In this document: positions 1-8,900 of the stretch, piece after piece
Layout of the letters: the number at the start of each line of letters is the position of its first letter
Position numbering within the stretch: the first letter of the stretch is position 1
Position numbers and translations under genes: made by a program
DNA from: Candidatus Poribacteria bacterium
GTDB lineage: Bacteria > Poribacteria > WGA-4E > UBA9662
Reading direction: 5' to 3'
DNA length: 51,756 bases
Assembly: GCA_002709695.1 (NCBI GenBank)
Contig: PAQF01000023.1
Span: 1 to 51,756 of the forward strand
Notes under the pieces: generated by a model
Databases searched by the model: none
What the model was told of the DNA's origin: nothing
Seen by the model: the letters and a program-made list of their open reading frames with translations, nothing else

Positions 1-233
1 AGTGACGGGGAGTGGGGATCATACAGCCAAGGTATGGGATGTAAATACAGGCAAGGAACTGATGACTCTAATAGGTCATCAGGGTCAGATCAGTCTGCTA
101 TAGTCCAGGAGGTCGTATAATGATGGGGAGTGGGGATAGTACAGTCAAATAATATTATAATTTGCAAACAGAACTCAGAGTCCTAAAAGGACACACGTTA
201 CGGCATGGAATGGTGTCAACAAATGTGTGCTGA
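1..233 (+). pseudogene. Remnant of a WD40-repeat protein gene
   Basis: Reading from base 2 gives a clear WD40 blade with the core GDHTAKVWDVNTGKEL followed by a GH dipeptide, running to a stop at 101-103. A second blade follows in another frame from base 120: GSGDSTVK, an in-frame stop at 150-152, then LQTELRVLKGHT, ending at a stop at 231-233. The two blades are similar in order and content but are separated by a stop, a frame change and an internal nonsense codon. They therefore look like the decayed 3' end of a WD40 propeller gene that enters from beyond the left edge. Such proteins are usually scaffolds or part of kinase or protease fusions; nothing here shows which. The first blade could be the true end of a living gene, since its upstream part is outside the window. 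Confidence 0.7.
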
Positions 234-288
234 TAATTGAAACCCTTACTGTATCAGGGAAAATTGCAGAGTATTAAATTGGTGGAAG

Positions 289-308
289 AGTCAAAAGTTG
301 ACTTTTTT
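289..308 (+). terminator. Probable rho-independent terminator after the WD40 remnant
   Basis: Six bases (AGTCAA, 289-294) pair with TTGACT (298-303) around an AAG loop. T303 is both the last paired base and the first of a run of six T (303-308). The stem is short and A+T-rich, so it would be a weak terminator, but its position downstream of the dead WD40 gene fits. Confidence 0.4.
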
Positions 309-619
309 ATATAGTCTTTCTATAATAAAACTTGCCAAGTGCAGGTCAACTTTGCTTTAACAGTTGTTGCTGGAAATGACACTGAGTATTGCTCTTTCGA
401 GAAATCAAGGTCGTAGCCGGCAGAACAAAAAGAGTTTAATTTTGCGGATATTCGCTACGATTGACTAAGAGTAGTTGTTCAAGAGCCTCATGGTCTGAGC
501 TTCTCGTACGATAGTTTCCTTCCAAAGACTCTAGGAAAATTATATAGATTAGTGGTGTAGTATTTGTATCTACCTGTTTAATCAGAAAATCTTTCGCTAA
601 CTAAATAAGGAGAGTCAAC
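309..619. other. Upstream region of the DUF1552 operon; no gene seen
   Basis: No reading frame of note occurs here. The last bases before 620 carry AAGGAGAG about 6 bases from the ATG, the ribosome binding site of the next gene. The promoter of the three-gene operon should lie here, but I cannot point to convincing -35 and -10 boxes. Confidence 0.5.
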
Positions 620-1972
620 ATGGCACACTTTCTTTCTCAAAGCTGGTTGCTAAATCGGCGCGAGGCCCTGCAGGGCCTCGGAGTATTGCTGGCGTTGCCG
701 CTGCTCGAATGCATGCAACCACTGCGAGCCGCGGGGAAGGATGCTTGGCCCCGTCGCAGTGTCTTCATCTACCTACCCAATGGAGTCAACACGAATGACT
801 TCGAGATGGAGAGATCGGGTAAGGATTATCAGCTTTCGCGGATTCTTAAACCGCTTGAAAAACACCGAGGGAGTATCACACCGATCAGTGGACTCTATCA
901 CCCCAACTCATTCGGCATCGCTCACAGTGCGACCCAGACTTGGCTCACCAGCGCCAGGCACGGTCCCACAGACCGGAACACGATCTCGGTCGATCAACTG
1001 ATCGCAGGGGTAACGGGGTTGAAGACCCGGCTACCTTCACTTGAGCTGAGCAACCAAGGACACCGGCTGGCTGTTAGTGCTGATGGTGTCCAGCTCCCAG
1101 CGGAGAAGAACCCAGCGGTTGTATTTAAGCAGCTTTTCGTGGAACCCGCAGGAGGCATCCAGAATCAGCGACGGAAACTAAACCGCAAGGAAAGCATGCT
1201 TGACCTCGTCTTGGGCGATGCGAAGTCGCTCGCCAAGAAACTCGGTCAAAAAGACCGTGGAAGGCTTAATCAATATTTGGGAGCTGTTCGCGAAGTGGAG
1301 AAACGCACAAAGCGGGCAGAGTCATGGCTTGAAACTCCGCGGCCCAAGATTGATTCTGGAATCGCCGGGAGGCTTAACCGTAATATTCCATTGGAACAGC
1401 TAGGTGAGTACCTGCGTACCATGTATGATATCATTGTGTTGGCTTTCCAAACCGACATGACCCGTGTTGTAACCTTCAATACAGGAAACGAAGGAACAGG
1501 CCCCGCAGTACCGGAGATCGGCATCAAACGTGACCGCCACTCGCTTTCGCATCACAATGGCAACAAGGAGGCCTTAGAGCAACTCACCCGAAGCGATGAA
1601 TTCAATGTGCGTCAATTTGCCTATTTCCTCGACCAACTTTCCACGGTCCCGGATGGTGATAGAACGTTGATTGATACTACACTTGCTCTTTACGGTAGTG
1701 GCCTGTCTTACGGAAACAGCCATGGGACGACCAGTTTACCACTGGTACTAGCGGGAGGAGCCAGCTTTGGTTTAAAACACGGGAAACACGTTGATTACAA
1801 CCAGCAGGTTAAAGAGTTCAAGGGATATGGACAGGGTGTAGGCGTCTATCACAGTCCAGTCAACACCAAAGCACATTTCAGCAATCTGCTACTGACTATC
1901 GCACAAAAGATGGGTGTTGAAACCAAGAGGTTCGGAGATTCTAACGGTGTAAGCTCTGAGGTTCTCTCATGA
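620..1972 (+). CDS. DUF1552 family secreted protein
   Basis: 450 residues, about the usual size of DUF1552 proteins, which are abundant in Planctomycetes and Verrucomicrobia and whose function is not established. The N-terminus has a twin-arginine-like signal (NRREALQGLG, residues 12-21) followed by a hydrophobic stretch, so export is expected. Family-typical stretches include FIYLPNGVN near residue 50 and the C-terminal GSGLSYGNSHGT segment near residue 360, after which come conserved GG and HG residues. An AAGGAGAG ribosome binding site sits about 6 bases before the ATG. The stop overlaps the next ATG as ATGA (1969-1972), so translation is probably coupled to the next gene. DUF1552 genes are commonly neighbours of DUF1592-type cytochrome-like genes, as here. 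G+C is high: 39 of 60 bases at 661-720. Confidence 0.85.
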   Translation: MAHFLSQSWLLNRREALQGLGVLLALPLLECMQPLRAAGKDAWPRRSVFIYLPNGVNTNDFEMERSGKDYQLSRILKPLEKHRGSITPISGLYHPNSFGIAHSATQTWLTSARHGPTDRNTISVDQLIAGVTGLKTRLPSLELSNQGHRLAVSADGVQLPAEKNPAVVFKQLFVEPAGGIQNQRRKLNRKESMLDLVLGDAKSLAKKLGQKDRGRLNQYLGAVREVEKRTKRAESWLETPRPKIDSGIAGRLNRNIPLEQLGEYLRTMYDIIVLAFQTDMTRVVTFNTGNEGTGPAVPEIGIKRDRHSLSHHNGNKEALEQLTRSDEFNVRQFAYFLDQLSTVPDGDRTLIDTTLALYGSGLSYGNSHGTTSLPLVLAGGASFGLKHGKHVDYNQQVKEFKGYGQGVGVYHSPVNTKAHFSNLLLTIAQKMGVETKRFGDSNGVSSEVLS

Positions 1973-3192
1973 AGCAATCAATGCCTAAGAAAATTGCCTC
2001 CGGCGCGATTCGTCTGGGATTAATCGTAACCATCCTCATTGCGTTTTCTTTGGTCTGGGACAACTTGACTGTAGTAGCTGATGGGGAACCTGACGCGTTA
2101 CGGGACCATGTTCCTAGGCCGGGGGTCTTCCCACCAAGGGGAGCTGGAGTTCAGCTGGATGGTGACTTGGTAGTCAGCGATCCTGTCAACCGTCGTGGCG
2201 CCCTCCGGAAAGGACGAAACACTCCACGACATTATTTCGCCATGCTACCCTACGGCATGGTCTGGTATCATGGAGCACCGGCGGATGTAAGACATATTCC
2301 AACGGGAACGCACATGCATGGGCAATTCCTGTTGCCAATGAAAGGCGAAGAGGAGACTATCCCGCCTGTTTCGGAGAAGGAACGTGAGCAGAATCCTCTG
2401 TCCAGATATAACCATGCAATCCTTCTCGAAGATGATGTTAGCTTCTACTCCCGTAGGGGGCGGTCTTGGAAAATTCTCGGCACAGAACAGGGAGGTGGCC
2501 CAGCTCCGCGGTTGAAGCTGTCGGTTGAACCTGTTGGTCCGGACATAGACGGGGGAATCAATAAAACCGTGTTGTTGGACATTGATGCCTCCACCCGGGT
2601 ATGGAAAAATAGCCAGATCATGGGTATAGACCAACTGATACCAGGGCAACAGATACAGGTGAACCTAACTTGGGGACCTTTTGATAGTTTGGCCACTACT
2701 GATATTTGGTTGGATGATGCAAGCCTGAAGACGTTCAAGGAAGTGCAGCGGCAACGGCACCTGCGACTCATCCGCTCACGATTTTTACCTGGCTGGGTTG
2801 ATGCAGTGAAAAACGGCGACACTGGAGGCGGTGAAGTCACAGTCACTTTTTTTGGAGGCATGGACCCTTCTTTGTACACAGACATCCGCGACATGCAAGG
2901 TGGGAAGAGACAGCCAAAGATCTGTAATGCGGAAACAACACTGCGAACCTGGGGGTATCATCAAGAGTATGCTACCTTCGGAGATATACTCGAGTGGAAA
3001 GTGCTAAAGAATCCGCCGTTCGGTAGCAGTGGCTTCCAAATACACTTGAAAGTCTCGCAAATGCTGGATGGATTCCGTCTAGGTCGAATTGTTCGAGCCA
3101 AAGGACCATGGACCTATGTCCTAATTCCTCACGACGAATGTATTATGACTGCGGAGGACCTGAAACGTTCCCGAAGGATGATCCTACCATGA
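1969..3192 (+). CDS. Unknown secreted protein between the DUF1552 and DUF1592 genes
   Basis: 407 residues. I do not recognise a named domain. The N-terminus is basic and then strongly hydrophobic (LGLIVTILIAFSLVW, about residues 17-31), so it is either secreted or anchored. A His-rich stretch, GTHMHGQF near residue 113, could bind metal; this is inference. There is no CxxCH haem motif. The rest looks beta-rich, with many charged and aromatic residues, and ends in an acidic/basic tail. The gene overlaps both neighbours by ATGA (1969-1972 upstream, 3189-3192 downstream), so the three products are probably made together and may act together at the cell surface. I have a general impression of similar planctomycete hypotheticals but cannot verify it. 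Confidence 0.75.
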   Translation: MKQSMPKKIASGAIRLGLIVTILIAFSLVWDNLTVVADGEPDALRDHVPRPGVFPPRGAGVQLDGDLVVSDPVNRRGALRKGRNTPRHYFAMLPYGMVWYHGAPADVRHIPTGTHMHGQFLLPMKGEEETIPPVSEKEREQNPLSRYNHAILLEDDVSFYSRRGRSWKILGTEQGGGPAPRLKLSVEPVGPDIDGGINKTVLLDIDASTRVWKNSQIMGIDQLIPGQQIQVNLTWGPFDSLATTDIWLDDASLKTFKEVQRQRHLRLIRSRFLPGWVDAVKNGDTGGGEVTVTFFGGMDPSLYTDIRDMQGGKRQPKICNAETTLRTWGYHQEYATFGDILEWKVLKNPPFGSSGFQIHLKVSQMLDGFRLGRIVRAKGPWTYVLIPHDECIMTAEDLKRSRRMILP

Positions 3193-5594
3193 CCACGATC
3201 AGAGAAACAAGGTCTTGGAGGGGCATCGAGCAAACATTGCCACAGCTGGCCAACGTCATTTTGGCTGTTTTGCTCTGCGTGTCGGCCGATATTACAATCG
3301 CGCAGAAACCGATGGATGATACGATCCATGATTTTCTGGAAGCTCATTGTTTTCGGTGCCACGATAGTAAGACCCAGAAGGGAAAGTTTCAACTCGATAA
3401 CCTCTCGACAGATTTCACGAATCCTCAGGTTGTGCAGAAATGGGGCGAGGTGGTTTCCCGAATTAACGGAGGTGAAATGCCACCACCGAAGGAACCCCAG
3501 CCAACTGCTGCTGAACTTGGTAGGGCAGCCGAAATGATTACGAAAAGGATCCGGGAAGGCACTGCAGCCCGAATGGCGAAACGAGGGTTGTTGGAGCACT
3601 ATCGCCTGAGCCGGCAGGAGTACGCCCATACTGTCTACGATCTACTCGGCGTGGTATTTGACGTTGAGGCACCGGGGGCGTTCAACGAAGATCCACTTTG
3701 GCACGGATTCGACCGCATCGGAGCTCTACTCTCTACCGCACCGTCACATATTGACCGGTATTTCAAAGCCGCCGATGCTGTGGTGAACTTGGCGTTTCCT
3801 GATCGTGAGTTTCCCTCAAAAACTATCCGAAAATCGCCCAACAAAGGAAAACGCCAGCTCCTGCAGTTGGGCGAAAACTGGGGGGCATTCGATCTAGCTA
3901 GATCCGGTCATTATCGAATTAGGATCCGCGTAAGCGGCCTACCGGCATTTTCAGGTAGGCTGCCACGGTTATCCCTGTGGCACCACCAGCACAAGAAATC
4001 GTTCGCAGGAATCGAAATGGCAACTTCCGAGGATCAGCCAGAAACAATTGAACTCGAAGGTTTGTTTCCCTCAGGTCATTATCAAATTCGTAATCACGCT
4101 CGGTCACAAAAACATCCCAACGGTAGCATCCAGCTGTTCAGAAACGAGGAAGTTGACGCCACACAACTTTTATCAACCTTGAAAGGCGGCTTCCTGTCTT
4201 CGCGAACCAAGATCGTCGACGAGGAGGGACAACCGGTTGTGCCCCTCTTGCTCGTCGACTGGGTGGAGGTGGAAGGGCCGTTAGCAACCGAGGATGATCG
4301 ATCCAAACGGAAAGGGGTAATACCCGAAAATGAAGATGATCCGAAGTATACACGTACTTGCTTGAAACGCTTTGCGCAACGGGCGTGGCGTCGGCCAGTA
4401 TTCGATTCTGAGATCGAGCCCTTCATTGAATTCATTACTGCTGAACAAGGGGTGGGCGAAACGTTTCGATCGGCTTACAAGTCAGCTTTGTCGAGCATAC
4501 TGGTTGCCCGCAGCTTTATCAATATCGAAGAAGGCTCTCCCAACGAACCACGCCAAAAGGTGAATGACTTCGAGTTAGCCAATCGCCTCTCTTTTTTTCT
4601 CTGGAGTTCAATGCCTGACGAGCAGCTGTTTACTGAAGCTCGCAATGGCAGGCTTCACACCGTCGAAGGTTTGACAGGCGAGCTGGATCGGATGATCGCT
4701 GACCCGAAGATCCACCGCTTTCTCGATTCGTTTCCCCGGCAATGGCTACAATTGCATCGGGTTGGTATGTTCCAGCCAGATCCCAACCTCTACCCTGAAT
4801 ACGATCCTTGGTTGGAGGAGAGCATGGTGATGGAGACCACAGCCTACTTTGCAGAGATGTTCAGGGGAAATTTGCCACTTCGAGAGGTCGTCGACTCCAA
4901 CTGGACAATGCTCAACTCTCGTTTGGCTATCCACTATGGCCTGCCGATACCAAGTCAAGTGAAGCTTTTACGTGTTCAGTTGCCCCGAAAATCTCGACGA
5001 GGAGGTATATTAACCCATTCTTCTATTCTTTCGTTGACTTCTGACGGTACCCGCCATCGACCCGTCCACCGAGGTGCCTGGGTTTCCGAGGCAATCTTTG
5101 CCCGAACGCCTCTCCCTCCACCACCCAATGTAGTTCCATTGGAACCGGTGCAAAGGGACCAACAGAAAACAACGATTCGCTCCCAGCTTGAGGCTCACGC
5201 AACGACATCCACGTGTGTTTCCTGCCATTCGAAGATCGACCCACTAGGTCTAGCATTCGAAAATTTTGATGCTATCGGCCGATGGCGGGAAAAGGAGCGT
5301 GTTGAAGGGGGAGTTGGCGAGGATCCTCTCGTTGACGCGTCAGGCGCCTTGCCTGGAGGAAAAACCTTCGCTGGCCCCTCTGAGTTCAAGAAGTTGCTTG
5401 CCGAGGACGACAGGAACTTGGCCCAAGCGTTTGTGGAGCAACTAGCAACCTACGCCCTTAGGCGGATTATGACCGTCGATGACATTCAACAACTCCACTC
5501 GATAGTTTCAGCCGAACAAAACAACGACTACCGTCTTCAGAACCTGATTCGAGGACTAGTAATGTCGGAGCTGTTTCAAAGAAGAGGCCCCTGA
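3189..5594 (+). CDS. DUF1587/1595/1592/1588/1585 cytochrome-like protein with two haem motifs
   Basis: About 801 residues from the ATG at 3189. A longer reading begins at 3108, but the 3189 start overlaps the previous stop as ATGA, exactly like the junction before it, and directly precedes a signal-like hydrophobic stretch (LANVILAVLLCVSADITIA). Domain order fits the planctomycete family: a PSCyt1-type haem segment (HCFRCH, then GEMPPP), DUF1587 (YRLSRQEYAHTVYDLLGV), DUF1595 (FAQRAWRRPVF), DUF1592 (LANRLSFFLWSSMPD), DUF1588 (TSDGTRHRPVHRGAWV, then TCVSCHSKIDPLG) and DUF1585 (LATYALRRIMT). Two CxxCH motifs suggest covalent c-type haem outside the cytoplasm. The family has been linked to electron transfer or polysaccharide breakdown, without proof. 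G+C is higher than in the rest of the window. Confidence 0.9.
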   Translation: MTTIRETRSWRGIEQTLPQLANVILAVLLCVSADITIAQKPMDDTIHDFLEAHCFRCHDSKTQKGKFQLDNLSTDFTNPQVVQKWGEVVSRINGGEMPPPKEPQPTAAELGRAAEMITKRIREGTAARMAKRGLLEHYRLSRQEYAHTVYDLLGVVFDVEAPGAFNEDPLWHGFDRIGALLSTAPSHIDRYFKAADAVVNLAFPDREFPSKTIRKSPNKGKRQLLQLGENWGAFDLARSGHYRIRIRVSGLPAFSGRLPRLSLWHHQHKKSFAGIEMATSEDQPETIELEGLFPSGHYQIRNHARSQKHPNGSIQLFRNEEVDATQLLSTLKGGFLSSRTKIVDEEGQPVVPLLLVDWVEVEGPLATEDDRSKRKGVIPENEDDPKYTRTCLKRFAQRAWRRPVFDSEIEPFIEFITAEQGVGETFRSAYKSALSSILVARSFINIEEGSPNEPRQKVNDFELANRLSFFLWSSMPDEQLFTEARNGRLHTVEGLTGELDRMIADPKIHRFLDSFPRQWLQLHRVGMFQPDPNLYPEYDPWLEESMVMETTAYFAEMFRGNLPLREVVDSNWTMLNSRLAIHYGLPIPSQVKLLRVQLPRKSRRGGILTHSSILSLTSDGTRHRPVHRGAWVSEAIFARTPLPPPPNVVPLEPVQRDQQKTTIRSQLEAHATTSTCVSCHSKIDPLGLAFENFDAIGRWREKERVEGGVGEDPLVDASGALPGGKTFAGPSEFKKLLAEDDRNLAQAFVEQLATYALRRIMTVDDIQQLHSIVSAEQNNDYRLQNLIRGLVMSELFQRRGP

Positions 5595-5950
5595 GAAAAA
5601 ATCCTCCTTTCCCTCATTTTTTAACGCCTTCCAGTGACTCTAATGATTATGTACCTCGCAACAATATACGCTGTCTTACTTACTCAATCGGACCAAGACC
5701 TGATAAACATATTCGTTATATTAGTTCAAGGTTTTTTGATTTCGTAAATACACCAAAGCTATTTTCCCTCACACTCGATCGATTCCTTTAAATATCAGCA
5801 CGTCTGCGTTACCCTTACTTCACTTCATGGTTTGTGGAGTTGCAAATCCCAGTCCTCCATACGACAAACTTCCTGATCATATTGGTCATATCAGAGTCGT
5901 TACTTCAGGGGAGTGTCATGCTCATTCCTTATTATTAATAATAAAAACAA
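5595..5950. other. Convergent intergenic region; no gene seen
   Basis: This lies between the end of the DUF1592-type gene and the end of the esterase gene on the other strand. No convincing reading frame or terminator hairpin is visible. An A+T-only perfect palindrome of 16 bases sits at 5929-5944, just past the esterase stop; it has no run of T or G+C stem, so I do not call it a terminator. Confidence 0.5.
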
Positions 5951-6862
5951 CTATCTTAACCCATCAACGTCATATTTTGACACAAAATCCCAAATTAGAC
6001 GACTGATATTAGACCCCATGTAACTTATTTGAGGCCAATGATTCCCACCAATGATCTTATAATGTTCTACCACAACTCCATTTCTACCATCTGTATAGGA
6101 ATAGTGCTTTATTTCTACATTATTGTGTTTGAAGGTGTTGATCTTAGGAGTCGTATTAGCATTGTTAAATTTTATCCAGTAATCAAGCGTTTGGTCAATC
6201 GACATAGCATAACCCTCAATTCCTTTATAAGGAACCACTTGGTCTGCTGTTCCGTGAAACATAATAGCAGCTGTAGGGTGTAATAGTTTATGATATTTAA
6301 CTATTTCTGTTGACATTAACCCTGCAATAGAAGCTACAGCTGCTATCTTGTTATTCAAATAACAAGACAGTGAATTAGCAAAAAAAGCACCATTTGAATA
6401 ACCACAAACATAGATTCTCTTTGAATCAATACTGTAGTTAGAAGATATTTCGTCAATCAATGCTTCGACAAAACCGAAGTCATCTACATCACTCTTATTT
6501 TTAGTTGACTTTAACTCGTGGTTCCAGTGTGAACCTTTCCCTTCTCCTTTTAATGACGCACCCTGAGGACTAACTAAGAGAAAACCTTCGGTGTCTGATA
6601 TAGGTTGCATATTTGAGGAAATTAGATTGTTACTAGCAGTGCCACCAAATCCATGAAAACTAAGCAAAAGCGGAATTTCAAAAGTGCCGTCGTAGGAGGT
6701 AGGCACGTATACGAAATATTCTCTGCTTAGATTATCGTGCATGAGTGTTTGAGCAAACAAGCCTATATCTGTTTTGCCTGTCTTAATTGGGTTCTCTCCA
6801 CCTTCTGAAACGGATAAGATGGTGAAAAATAGTATAATGGTAGTAATAAAAAGCTTTAGCAT
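5951..6862 (-). CDS. Secreted esterase of the LpqC / PHB-depolymerase family
   Basis: 303 residues with an N-terminal signal peptide (LFITTIILFFTILSVSEGG). It has the alpha/beta-hydrolase layout of the COG3509 group, which includes polyhydroxybutyrate depolymerases and feruloyl/acetyl-xylan esterases. The oxyanion-hole stretch is LLSFHGFGG, the nucleophile elbow is GYSNGAF, the acid segment is HGTADQVVPY, and the catalytic histidine lies in GGNHWP near the C-terminus. It likely cleaves ester bonds in plant or algal polymers outside the cell; the exact substrate cannot be read. An AAAGGG ribosome binding site lies 9-10 bases before the ATG. It stands alone and is more A+T-rich than the operon to its left. 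Confidence 0.85.
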   Translation of the reverse strand: MLKLFITTIILFFTILSVSEGGENPIKTGKTDIGLFAQTLMHDNLSREYFVYVPTSYDGTFEIPLLLSFHGFGGTASNNLISSNMQPISDTEGFLLVSPQGASLKGEGKGSHWNHELKSTKNKSDVDDFGFVEALIDEISSNYSIDSKRIYVCGYSNGAFFANSLSCYLNNKIAAVASIAGLMSTEIVKYHKLLHPTAAIMFHGTADQVVPYKGIEGYAMSIDQTLDYWIKFNNANTTPKINTFKHNNVEIKHYSYTDGRNGVVVEHYKIIGGNHWPQISYMGSNISRLIWDFVSKYDVDGLR

Positions 6863-7646
6863 TCTAACTACCCTTTCATTGGCTCTTTATATTTTAATTT
6901 CATATGTTTATGATAAGGCATATTCTGTGTACAAGTTTATTTTTTTAATTAAAGCTGAAATTGTGTCCCATAATTAAATCCTTTTTTCTAAGGATTCTTT
7001 GCTGCCTGGCTGGAGAATATTCCCAAGTTGAAGTATCAGTATGAACTGAAGATATTTGAGTTTGGGTCAGCTCAGGCCATATCTTTTATGTGTGGTGGGA
7101 TATACTTTTATACCTAATTGTAGCTGCATGATCCCCCACAAGGGGTAGACCACCATGAACATACATCATAATTTTATGCATACTTCTGCCATTAAAGATT
7201 TAGAGCCGTAGCACTTTTGGAATTCAATATTCTTCCGAAGTGACCATATGCATTGGCATAATTGATCAATACGGTTGAATTTTATGACCCCGAGGCACTT
7301 GGCGACGCAACCAAGATCCATAAAACTAGAAGTTCCGACATCAATATTAAACCATGATGTATATTATTAACATAACCCCAATGGAGTTACCCAATTACAT
7401 GTCTTTTCAAGAAACATCCGCAGGAGTTCTAGCGGCACCTGTACAAGTTGATTTAAAAATATATTAAAGAGAGAACCTAAGGCCATCTCTACCGAATCGA
7501 ATCTGAAAACTATCTGATATGATTTTTCTCGCCAAATATGCCATAATATTCGAAATCAAAAGGAGACTGTTGACAAAAAGCTCGCTTTACTACTAGGCCA
7601 AAAATTCAATGGTGAGTTTCATTGTCAAAGATAGATTTAAAAAACA
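6863..7646. other. Long intergenic region with one short coding-like fragment
   Basis: 784 bases between two outward-reading genes. Apart from the fragment at 7268-7357 I see only short A+T-rich frames. Promoters for both flanking genes should be here; no operator or riboswitch structure stands out. Confidence 0.5.
7268..7357 (+). pseudogene. Possible gene fragment (EFYDPEAL motif)
   Basis: The frame reads NTVEFYDPEALGDATKIHK and then ends at TGA 7355-7357; a stop also closes it just upstream. The amino-acid pattern (charged, with an FYDPEAL core) looks like decayed coding sequence. It reminds me of uncharacterised secreted proteins with an EFYDPEALxxPxRI segment. There is no start, no ribosome binding site and only about 29 codons, so it is a remnant at best. 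Confidence 0.3.
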
Positions 7647-8900
7647 ATGAGTCAGCAAAAAAAACAAATTGCAGAATGCCTAACAACGGCAGATTTGTGG
7701 GAATTGATGATGCAGCGAGTTCCTCCAATCGTATCCGAGTACTTCCGTGGTGGAGCAGATGATGAAACGACATTACGTGGAAACGTACGGGCATTTCAAC
7801 AATCGATGACCACTGCGTATGGAGCTTTAAGTTTTTCTTCACTAGACCTCAACACGAAAGTTGTTGATCATAGTTTAGCTGTTCCCTGGTATATTGCCCC
7901 AGTGGGGAGTTTACGAGCATTGTATCCAATGGGAGATGCAGTTGCCTCTCAAGTAGCAGGGGAATTTGGCACAGTAATGACCCTGTCCACCCTTTCGGGA
8001 ACACCGATGGAATCTGTTACGGAAGCCTCTGATGGCAATTGTTGGTTTCAGCTTTATCTATGTGGCGGACGTGAGACGGCATTAAGAGGCATTGAGCGTG
8101 CAAAACGGGCAGGATTCAGTGCACTTGTCTTGACCATTGACACAGGAGTATCTGGGTTGCGAGCACTACATGCTCGAATGAAACCGATGCAAGTAACTGG
8201 ACCTTTTCGTGGTCTAGGCTTAGGAGGCCGACTGAAACTGGCTGTTCGCAAGCTGATGCTCGCTCCACAAATGCTCCCTCGTTTATCATGGGTTATAGAA
8301 CATTTTCGGGATGGAGGATTGATGCAATTTGTAAATGTAATTGATGAACAAGGCGAACCAATGCCCTATGCTGATATCGGGGTACAACTTGCAGCTTCAG
8401 CCGTCACATGGAACGATTTAAAGTGGATCAAAGAAGCTTGGGGCAATAAGCCGCTCATTGTGAAAGGCGTACACTGTGCTTATGATGCTCGGAAAGCCGA
8501 GGAAATGGGGGCCTCGGGGGTGATTTGGTCAAACCATGGGGGGCGACAACAGGATCGAGTCCCACCAACACTCCATATAGTAGCACAGGAAATGCCTCTT
8601 GTGGGCGATACTCGACTAGACTTTATGATGGATGGTGGTGTTCGCAATGGCACCGATGTTCTAATTGCTCTTTCTTATGGTATTAAGGCCGTTGGTATCG
8701 GCCGCGTGACAGCGGCCGGAATCGGAGCAGGAGGGCATATAGGCCTGACTCGCGCGTTTGAGATTATGGAGTCTGATCTAGATCGAGCTATGCGTATCGT
8801 TGGGGTACAGAGCGTGGCAGAAATCCATGCCCGCGGAGCAGATATTCGTCGCGAAAGCCAATTGGATGGCGATGGTCATCTACCACCCATTGTATTTTAG
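7647..8900 (+). CDS. FMN-dependent alpha-hydroxy acid dehydrogenase/oxidase
   Basis: 417 residues, a little longer than glycolate oxidase. It belongs to the family that oxidises L-2-hydroxy acids (lactate, glycolate, mandelate) to 2-oxo acids with FMN. Visible active-site blocks in order are EYFRGGADDETTLR (Tyr32 matches the Tyr24 position of plant glycolate oxidase), WFQLYL, LTIDTG, IVKGVH (the FMN lysine), SNHGGRQQD (the catalytic His and substrate-binding Arg), and DGGVRNGTDV with GIGR near the C-terminus. The usual family text is NHGGRQLD, so the Q after RQ is a small deviation. No transmembrane part is seen, so it is cytoplasmic or peripheral. The ribosome binding site is weak (AAAGATAG). 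The substrate is unresolved. Confidence 0.9.
   Translation: MSQQKKQIAECLTTADLWELMMQRVPPIVSEYFRGGADDETTLRGNVRAFQQSMTTAYGALSFSSLDLNTKVVDHSLAVPWYIAPVGSLRALYPMGDAVASQVAGEFGTVMTLSTLSGTPMESVTEASDGNCWFQLYLCGGRETALRGIERAKRAGFSALVLTIDTGVSGLRALHARMKPMQVTGPFRGLGLGGRLKLAVRKLMLAPQMLPRLSWVIEHFRDGGLMQFVNVIDEQGEPMPYADIGVQLAASAVTWNDLKWIKEAWGNKPLIVKGVHCAYDARKAEEMGASGVIWSNHGGRQQDRVPPTLHIVAQEMPLVGDTRLDFMMDGGVRNGTDVLIALSYGIKAVGIGRVTAAGIGAGGHIGLTRAFEIMESDLDRAMRIVGVQSVAEIHARGADIRRESQLDGDGHLPPIVF

Noticed and set aside
3108-3188. Upstream extension of the DUF1592-type gene
   Set aside because: The ATG at 3189 overlaps the previous stop exactly as in the neighbouring junction and begins a signal-like segment.
5929-5944. 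A+T-only 16-base palindrome
   Set aside because: Low-complexity sequence forms such palindromes by chance; no evidence of a binding site.
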